DNA of 64,000 bases from Streptomyces sp. SJL17-4. Lineage in GTDB: Bacteria > Actinomycetota > Actinomycetes > Streptomycetales > Streptomycetaceae. Of this stretch, positions 58,343 to 64,000 are shown one piece after another. The notes beneath the pieces were generated by a model. That model did not search any database. It saw only the letters and a program-made list of their open reading frames with translations, and was not told the origin of the DNA. The stretch's first letter is position 1. Each line of letters starts with the position of its first letter. The position numbers and the translations under genes are program-made. The stretch covers positions 2,232,001 through 2,296,000 of the forward strand of contig NZ_CP104578.1 in the NCBI RefSeq assembly GCF_036826855.1, in the 5' to 3' direction.

Positions 58343-60196
58343 TCACCAACGCGCCTTTCGGCGAAGGCCGGTGAACACATAGGCGCAGAGCAACCCGGTC
58401 AACGTCAGCGAGAGAGCCACCCCCGAGGGCTGCCCGAGCACCCGCAACCCTCCCGCCAGCCAGCGGTCCACCGCTGGGGACCACTGCGGCCCGGCGAACT
58501 CCCTGAGTCGCGAAGGGAGTCCGGCGGCCGACCGCACCGAGGGGCCGGTCAGCACCTTCTGCAGCAGCGGGACGAAGGCGACCGGAACCGCGAGGACCGC
58601 CGCCACCCCGGCCGCCGCCGCCCGGAACACCCCGGCACCGAGCACTCCGGCCCAGGCGCAACCGACGATCAGCCCCAGCCAACTCGCGCAGAGTGTCGGC
58701 CAGTTCTTGGGCACGGAGATCAACTCTCCGCCGTAGACGAACCGCAGAACCTCAAGATCCACCACGACGACGGACGCCCCGAGCGCCACGGCGACGGCCG
58801 CCGCCACCGCCAGTTTCGCCAGCAGCAGGCCGGGCCTGCGGGGCACGGCGCCCCGGCCCGTGGTGAGCGCGGGGTAGCGGTACTCCTCACCGAAGGAGAA
58901 GGCGCCGAGCAGTCCGGCCCCGAGGGCCGCGGGCGGCAGCGGGGAGAATGCGGGCCAGCCGGCCAGGACAGCGGGCAGCGCGGCGCGCCCGCCCCGCCCG
59001 AGGAGCAGGGCGAGGGTCACGGAGCCGAGCATGACGGCCGCCACGACGAGCGGGGTGGACGGCACCCCCAGGAGCCGATGGATCTCGTACCGCAGCGGCC
59101 GCAGGGGCGAGCGAACGGGCCTCCGAGCCCGACCCGGCTCCGCGGCCGCGGGGTCGCGGGGGGCAGGGTCGCGAGGGGCGGGGTCACTGGGTGGAGGCGC
59201 ACCGGGCACGGAGCCGCTGGGCGGACGATCACTGGGCAGGGGGCCGCTGGGCGCGGCCTCACGCCCGGTGCCGGCCTCCGGACGGCTGTTTCCCGCCGTG
59301 GTACGCGGAACGGGCTTGGTGTCAGCCGTGTCGCCGGTCTCGGCGGCGAGCCGGTGGATCGGTACGCCGTGGCGGAACGCCGTGTCGCCGACGGCCGCGC
59401 AGTCGCTTCCGTAGACGGACAGCCGGTTGCCGTCCTCGGCGACGACCTCGACCGGCCGGCGGGCCGCCCTGGCCTCCTGGGTCACGACGGCGGCGAGCCG
59501 CGCGGCCTGCGGTGTGCGGACGGCGACGCGGGGGCGCAGCCGGGTACGGGCGAACTCGGTGACGTCCTGGTCGGCGACGAGTCTCCCGCCGTCGAGCGTG
59601 ACGACCCGGTCGGCGTTGCGGGCCGCGTCCTTGGGATCCGCCGTGGTGTACAGCACGGTCCCCCCGTCGTCCGCGTGCGCCCGCAGGAGCTCGTAGAGCC
59701 AGGCGCTCTCGGGTACCGAGAGGCCGGCACCGGGCTCGTCGAGCAACAGGGTGTGAGGGCCACCCAACAGGGCGCAGGCGAGGCCCAGTCGGCGGTCGGC
59801 CCCGATCGGCAGGGTGCCGATCCGCCGGCGCTCCAGGCCGTCGAGACCGACGGCCCTGGTGAGTTCCCCGGCCCGTGAGGCGGGAACACCCGTGGCGGCG
59901 CACAGCATCCGCAGCTGGCCCCGGAGCGTGCGGGAGGGATGCCCGGGGATGTCCCCGAGGAGGACGCCGACCTCACGCGGAGGGTGGCCGATGCGGTGCA
60001 GCGGCCGGCCCCGGAAGTAGGTGATCCCACGGCCCGGCTCGAGTTCGAGCATGAGCCGCAGCGCGGTGGTCTTGCCGGAGCCCGCCGAGCCGAGGAGAGC
60101 GGTCACGGCACCCGGCCGGGCCTCGAAGGTCAGATCGTCCACGGCGGGCGGGCGATCACGGCGGGGAGTGCTGGTCAGTCCGATTGCCTGGAGCAT
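58343..60196 (-). CDS. Fused ABC ATPase-permease protein with degenerate signature
   Basis: This 617-residue protein has an N-terminal ATPase (about 1-210; Walker A GSAGSGKTTALR, Walker B TLLLDEPGAGLS) and a C-terminal membrane part with about six helices. They are joined by a 130-residue Pro/Ser/Asp linker. The ABC signature is not LSGGQ; the aligned segment reads LPIGADRRLGLA. The Walker B catalytic Glu remains. ATG 60196 (LQAIGLTS) fits GAGAGAAGCG better than the GTG at 60220. The substrate is unknown, and ATP-driven transport may be weakened. Confidence 0.82.
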   Translation of the reverse strand: MLQAIGLTSTPRRDRPPAVDDLTFEARPGAVTALLGSAGSGKTTALRLMLELEPGRGITYFRGRPLHRIGHPPREVGVLLGDIPGHPSRTLRGQLRMLCAATGVPASRAGELTRAVGLDGLERRRIGTLPIGADRRLGLACALLGGPHTLLLDEPGAGLSVPESAWLYELLRAHADDGGTVLYTTADPKDAARNADRVVTLDGGRLVADQDVTEFARTRLRPRVAVRTPQAARLAAVVTQEARAARRPVEVVAEDGNRLSVYGSDCAAVGDTAFRHGVPIHRLAAETGDTADTKPVPRTTAGNSRPEAGTGREAAPSGPLPSDRPPSGSVPGAPPPSDPAPRDPAPRDPAAAEPGRARRPVRSPLRPLRYEIHRLLGVPSTPLVVAAVMLGSVTLALLLGRGGRAALPAVLAGWPAFSPLPPAALGAGLLGAFSFGEEYRYPALTTGRGAVPRRPGLLLAKLAVAAAVAVALGASVVVVDLEVLRFVYGGELISVPKNWPTLCASWLGLIVGCAWAGVLGAGVFRAAAAGVAAVLAVPVAFVPLLQKVLTGPSVRSAAGLPSRLREFAGPQWSPAVDRWLAGGLRVLGQPSGVALSLTLTGLLCAYVFTGLRRKARW

Positions 60197-60318
60197 CGCT
60201 TCTCTCGCGGTAGGTGACACCGCTCCGCGGCAGGGCGGCGCTATCGCAGCAAGATAACGCTACATTTCGGACTTTCAGCGCAGGGTTGGCGCCCAGGAGC
60301 GCCGGAAACACCGGTCCG

Positions 60319-61278
60319 TCAGACCTCGGGACGCAGCATGGGCGGGTTGAGGAGAGTGGCCCCACCTGCCCTGAAGAGCTGGGCCGGCCGCCCGCCCTGA
60401 CGAGTCGTGGTGCCACCGGCCGGAACGAGGAAGCCGGGCGTGCCGGTCACCTTCCGGTGGAAGTTGCGCGGGTCCAGCGCCACGCCCCAGACGGCCTCGT
60501 AGACGCGCCGCAGCTCTCCGACCGTGAACTCCGGCGGGCAGAAGGCCGTGGCCAGGGAGGAGTACTCGATCTTGGAGCGGGCGCGTTCCACTCCGTCGGC
60601 GAGGATCCGCGCATGGTCGAAGGCGAGCGCCGCCGGGCCGCCTTCCCTCTCGTCCTCGTCCCCACCGGCGGCACCGGCGCCACCGGAGTCCCCGGCATCA
60701 GCGGCGCTACGGGCCGCTACGGCGCCCTCCGCCGTCCCGGCGAGCACGTCCTCGCCGAGCAATTCCTCGACGGGGGCCCAGCGGGCGCTGTTCGCGTCGC
60801 CGCCTGCCCGCGGCGCGGGCAGGTCCGGGGCGAGCGCCAGATGCGCGACGCTGACCACCCGCATGCGCGGGTCACGGCCGGGCGCCCCGTACGTCGCCAG
60901 CTGCTCCAGGTGTGCGCCGTTGCTCGGTACGGGCGGCGGAGCGGCCGGGTCGTGGGCACAGAGGCCCGTCTCCTCGACCAGCTCCCGCGCGGCGGCGCCG
61001 CTGAGGTCCTCGTCCTCGCGCACGAAGCCGCCGGGCAGCGCCCAACGCCCCTGGTACGGCGCTTCCCCCCGCCGTACGACCAGGGTGCACAGCGCATGGC
61101 GGCGCACGGTGAGCACGACCAGATCGACGGTCACGGCGAACGGCGGAAAGGCCGACGGGTCGTAGGGAGGCATGCCGCGATCATAGTCGTCTTCCTGACG
61201 ATAAGCACGCCCCTCGGGAGCATCGGCGCCGAGTTCCGCGCCCTGTCGCGAGGCTTCCGTCGTGTCTGTGCCCGGCAT
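60319..61278 (-). CDS. Nudix hydrolase with NrtR-like C-terminal domain
   Basis: This 319-residue protein has an N-terminal Nudix domain with a complete Nudix box (GFVREDEDLSGAAARELVEE then TGL), so hydrolysis is expected. The C-terminal winged helix (EFTVGELRRVYEAVWG, LDPRNFHRKVTGTPGF) resembles NrtR repressors of NAD genes. A Gly/Ala/Asp/Glu-rich insertion lies between them. Substrates may be ADP-ribose or similar. The ATG at 61278 lies 5 nt after the debranching-like stop, so it is the downstream gene of that pair. An inner ATG at 61173 would remove only a disordered stretch. Confidence 0.85.
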   Translation of the reverse strand: MPGTDTTEASRQGAELGADAPEGRAYRQEDDYDRGMPPYDPSAFPPFAVTVDLVVLTVRRHALCTLVVRRGEAPYQGRWALPGGFVREDEDLSGAAARELVEETGLCAHDPAAPPPVPSNGAHLEQLATYGAPGRDPRMRVVSVAHLALAPDLPAPRAGGDANSARWAPVEELLGEDVLAGTAEGAVAARSAADAGDSGGAGAAGGDEDEREGGPAALAFDHARILADGVERARSKIEYSSLATAFCPPEFTVGELRRVYEAVWGVALDPRNFHRKVTGTPGFLVPAGGTTTRQGGRPAQLFRAGGATLLNPPMLRPEV

Positions 61279-61282
61279 CCCG

Positions 61283-63388
61283 TCACACCCCCAGTTGAAG
61301 GCCCTCTGCGGCCTCCTCGACCATACCGAGACCGAGCCTGCCGACCCGTACGGCGAACGGCTCCCCCGCGACCACGAGCCCCGAGAACCGGATCGCTCCG
61401 AGCGGCGCCGACCGCAGCGGATGCGTCGACACGGACCGGCCCGGCGCGTCCGGTCTGATTCCGGCGAGGGCAAGCAGCGCGTGAACGGCTCCGGCGGCCG
61501 CGACGGCCGCCGGCCGGCACGCGGCGGGGTGTGGCACCGGGCGCCCGCCCGCTGTGCGCTGCTCCCCCGCGTACATCTCGGGCAGCCGGTACGTGAAGGC
61601 CTCCGCCGCGTCGAGCAGCCCACGGAGCAGGGAGGCGGCCTCCTTCTCATGGCCGAGGGCGGCGAGTCCGGCCACGGCGACCGCCGTCTCGTGCACCCGC
61701 ACCGCACCGGCCCGGTGGCCGAAGGGGTTGTGACCCGGTTCCTTGGCGCCCAGGCTGCGCAGCCCCCAGCCGGAGTCGAGGGCGGGGGTGCCGAGCAGCC
61801 TCGCCACTTGTTCGGTCTCCGTCCTGTCCAGCAGCCCGTGGGCGAGGCGGCCGCCGCCCAGCAGCCCGGTGTCGAGCAGATGCGCGGCCCAGCCACCCAG
61901 CTGGGGCCAGGTCCGGCCGTCCGGTCCCCGGGCGGCGGCCGGTCGGCCGCCGCCCCGGTCGTCGAGCCAGAAATCCCGTCGGAAGTGCTCGCGCAGCCTC
62001 CCTGCCGCCTCGCGCAGCGCGTCTCCCCCGGGCCTGCCGCAGGCGTCGAGCAGGTCCGCTCCGAGCAGCGCCGCGCGATGCGCGTGCGCCTGCGTCTCGG
62101 CGCGCCACGGACCGGCGGCCCCCGGGTCCGGCACGAGCCCACTCGCGCCGGCCGTCCGGCGCAACCAGTCGAGGCAGCGCTCCGCCACGGGCAGCAGCTC
62201 CTCCAGGTCCGCCGCCGGCAGCCCCCAGCGGCGGGCCTCGGCGAGCACGACCGGATAGGCGAGGGTGGCCTCGATACCCGTGCAGCGGGGCGGCAGATAC
62301 GGGCCGGCGTCCCTGAGGGGGCCCGGGACGCGGCCGGACTCGGGTCCGCCGCCGGAGAGTTGGGTGCGCCCGAGGGCCCGCAGGGTGGTGACGGCGAGCC
62401 GGGTGCCGAGGGGCAGCGCCATCCGGGCCGCCCAGAGCGCTTCGGCGGTGACGGGCCCGCAGCGCCAGGGGACGCCGGCCGCGAGGTGGACGTCCGCCGG
62501 GTGCGCCGGGTCGCGCTGGAGCAGGGCCCGCAGGTCCTCGACGGAGGCGCGCAGCAGCTCCCCCGGGCGGGGGTCGTCGCCCTCGGCGAGGGCTTCGGCG
62601 AGGACATGGCCGCCGGGCCGTCCGGCGCTGCCGCCCTGGGAGCCGGCGGGGCGGCCCGGCGAGCCGCCGCGTACCCGCAACCGGACCGTGAACGTGCCCC
62701 CGGGCGCCAGCTCGGCCTCCCAGCGCAGGACGCCCGCCACCGCCAGGGCGTCCATGGGCGGCGGGTCCGCCGTGACGGTGACGGACCGTCCGCCGTCGCC
62801 GGCCCAGCGCAGCCCGGTGCCGTGGACGGTCGCGGTGAGCTCGGGTCCGGTCCGGCCGGATGCCACCGTGCCCAGGTCCGCGAGATCCGACCCCAGAGCG
62901 ATTTCCACTGGGAGCCGGAGGGGGCGGGCGACGGCGCTGCGCAGGGTGATCCGCTCGCTGCCGTCGGCGCTCCGCGTGCGTTCGACGGTGAGTCCTGGAT
63001 CGGGCCCCAGGTCTCCGGGGGCTCGGAGGACTCCGAGGAACACCGCCCGGTCGGCGGCCGCCATGCGGCCCTGGAGGGCGACCGGCTCGCGCCCCGCCAC
63101 GCGCAGGACGCAGCGGGAAAGGATCCGTCGCCCGGCCGCGTACACGCCCTCGGGTCCCTCACCGGTGAGCTGGCCGTGCTCGGCGCAGACCGCGAGGGCG
63201 GGCAGGGCCACGCAGAGAAGCGCGCCGTGCACCGAGGGAAGCTCCACGGGCCGGGCCGCGCGCGGCGGCGCGGCACCGACTCCCATGTCGGTGCCGGTGC
63301 CCGGTTGACGCCCGTTGGGGCGTCCGGGCAGGTGACCGATCGGGGGTCCGGTGTGACGGCCGGGGGCCGGGACAGGGCTGGGGGCCAT
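61283..63388 (-). CDS. Glycogen-debranching-like protein (GDE N-terminal and amylo-alpha-1,6-glucosidase-like)
   Basis: This protein of about 701 residues resembles actinobacterial 'glycogen debranching N-terminal domain' proteins. It has a beta-sandwich opening (LTGEGPEGVYAAGRRILSRCVLRVAG split) and a helical (alpha/alpha)6-like region (ETQAHAHRAALLGADLLDA, DSGWGLRSLG, PEMYAGEQR). The start is uncertain: ATG 63388 lacks a ribosome binding site, and a GTG at 63535 gives poor codon bias. The ATG at 63507, overlapping the upstream stop with AGGAGCGGCCG in front, is in another frame. A frameshift in this stretch is possible. Substrate not shown. Confidence 0.72.
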   Translation of the reverse strand: MAPSPVPAPGRHTGPPIGHLPGRPNGRQPGTGTDMGVGAAPPRAARPVELPSVHGALLCVALPALAVCAEHGQLTGEGPEGVYAAGRRILSRCVLRVAGREPVALQGRMAAADRAVFLGVLRAPGDLGPDPGLTVERTRSADGSERITLRSAVARPLRLPVEIALGSDLADLGTVASGRTGPELTATVHGTGLRWAGDGGRSVTVTADPPPMDALAVAGVLRWEAELAPGGTFTVRLRVRGGSPGRPAGSQGGSAGRPGGHVLAEALAEGDDPRPGELLRASVEDLRALLQRDPAHPADVHLAAGVPWRCGPVTAEALWAARMALPLGTRLAVTTLRALGRTQLSGGGPESGRVPGPLRDAGPYLPPRCTGIEATLAYPVVLAEARRWGLPAADLEELLPVAERCLDWLRRTAGASGLVPDPGAAGPWRAETQAHAHRAALLGADLLDACGRPGGDALREAAGRLREHFRRDFWLDDRGGGRPAAARGPDGRTWPQLGGWAAHLLDTGLLGGGRLAHGLLDRTETEQVARLLGTPALDSGWGLRSLGAKEPGHNPFGHRAGAVRVHETAVAVAGLAALGHEKEAASLLRGLLDAAEAFTYRLPEMYAGEQRTAGGRPVPHPAACRPAAVAAAGAVHALLALAGIRPDAPGRSVSTHPLRSAPLGAIRFSGLVVAGEPFAVRVGRLGLGMVEEAAEGLQLGV

Positions 63389-63503
63389 GGCGGGTACGGG
63401 GTGCTCTCTGTGCGAACCGGGCGGCCGGCGACGTGTCGGCGGGACGGTTCGGACGACTCCGCCAGAGAGCTGAACGCGCCGACGGGCGGCCGGGTCACGG
63501 TCG

Positions 63504-64000
63504 TCATCGGCCGCTCCTGGTGCCGCGCTGCCCACCGCGCCGCGGACTTCCGCTTCCCGGCTTCCCCGCGGCGGGCCCTCCGGGCCGGACGCCGGCCGAG
63601 GTACGGCGCTCCCCTCCGCCGGTCTGACGACCGGGCTTCCGGAGGGTCTGCCTGCTGCTCTGCGGGCGGGCGACGCGCGTCCGGACCCGCGGGGAGGCGC
63701 CGGAAGCGGCCTCGTCCGAGGCGATCCGGCCGTCCCGCTCGGTTCGCAGGCAGGAGCGGAGCGACTCGGGGTCGAGCCCTTCGTTGCACGCCTGGTGCAG
63801 CAGCCGGGCGAAGACGTACTCGGGGTCGATGTCGAGCGCGAGTCCGAGGGCGACCCGGGCGGTCGGCTCGTCGCCGGTGGACCAGGCCGTCCAGCCCGCG
63901 AGGGTGAGCGGTGCGGCGGCGTGCTCCTGATAGGGGGCGACGCAGCGCCGGGAGAGTACGCGCCAGAGGCGCAGGGCCGCGGTGCCCTCCCAGCCCTCCA
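63504..64000 (-). CDS. DUF4192 family protein (C-terminal part; 5' end beyond the window)
   Basis: The visible 164 codons end at TGA 63504. They contain the typical DUF4192 end: LAGWTAWSTGDEPTARVALG, then LDIDPEYVFARLLHQACNEGLDPESLRSCL. A basic, Arg/Gly/Pro-rich disordered tail of about 65 residues follows. DUF4192 is an actinobacterial family of unknown function. The stop overlaps an ATG (ATGA) with AGGAGCGGCCG upstream, implying a coupled downstream gene. Third-position bias supports this frame. Confidence 0.85.
   Translation of the reverse strand, partial: EGWEGTAALRLWRVLSRRCVAPYQEHAAAPLTLAGWTAWSTGDEPTARVALGLALDIDPEYVFARLLHQACNEGLDPESLRSCLRTERDGRIASDEAASGASPRVRTRVARPQSSRQTLRKPGRQTGGGERRTSAGVRPGGPAAGKPGSGSPRRGGQRGTRSGR

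Overview
ORGANISM. The window is chromosomal DNA of a Streptomyces. It is very GC-rich, with strong G/C preference at third codon positions and long spurious open frames opposite real genes. Marker genes include the principal sigma factor HrdB, the divisome protein SepH, the CutRS two-component system, a DasR-type operator before ptsH, and actinobacterial DUF4193, DUF3710 and DUF3093 proteins. Gene order resembles my memory of the S. coelicolor core region around SCO5815-SCO5871, read backwards; no database was searched. I saw no tRNA, rRNA, insertion sequence, prophage or CRISPR array. LAYOUT. 1-5.9 kb: kdpE (partial) and kdpD, an orphan MacB/LolD-type ATPase, and a DUF3710-dut-thioesterase operon. 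6-10.8 kb: DUF3093, a conserved hypothetical, DUF4193, and cutR-cutS. 10.9-12.9 kb: an inositol-monophosphatase-like gene and ferrochelatase hemH. 13-18.1 kb: an MFS exporter, an aldonolactone-oxidase-type flavoprotein, a Pro/Thr-rich membrane protein and sepH. 18.4-25.3 kb: sulfurtransferase, a double VOC protein, and a possible glycopolymer set (polysialyltransferase-family protein, GT2, YfhO-like giant membrane protein). 25.6-30 kb: an accessory-looking patch with a cysteine hydrolase, a lipoprotein ORF that looks like an MBL hydrolase with its catalytic core deleted, a divergent TetR regulator over a nested palindrome, and a YtrA/GntR-ABC operon. 30-36.3 kb: thymidine kinase, a phosphodiesterase-family protein, DUF5998, a GNAT/acyl-CoA-synthetase protein, and ptsH. 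36.4-46.6 kb: a GntR regulator, an M23 peptidase under a c-di-AMP riboswitch, an M16 peptidase pair, parC, an M1 peptidase and a COG0523 GTPase. 46.7-51.3 kb: a DcuS/CitA-like two-component system convergent with a solute:sodium symporter and its DUF485 partner. 51.5-64 kb: parE, DUF7455, a trypsin-like protease, hrdB, a FadR-type regulator, a fused ABC ATPase-permease, an NrtR-like Nudix protein, a debranching-enzyme-like protein and a partial DUF4192 gene. HOW IT FITS TOGETHER. Most of the window is housekeeping: topoisomerase IV subunits, sigma factor, HPr, haem and dUTP metabolism, division and envelope sensing. Regulation visible in the sequence includes the c-di-AMP riboswitch, the dre operator at ptsH, CTAG-rich and nested-dyad operators at the two repressor genes, and several strong hairpin terminators. 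The least ordinary feature is a scatter of unrelated GC-rich tandem repeats (units of 7, 14, 23, 26/52, 27, 35 and 37 bp), nearly all between genes and several with a dyad inside each unit. I did not find a clearly new defence or biosynthetic system. The best candidates for follow-up are the TetR/truncated-MBL locus, the glycan-related cluster, the minisatellites, and the reading-frame conflict at the start of the debranching-like gene.
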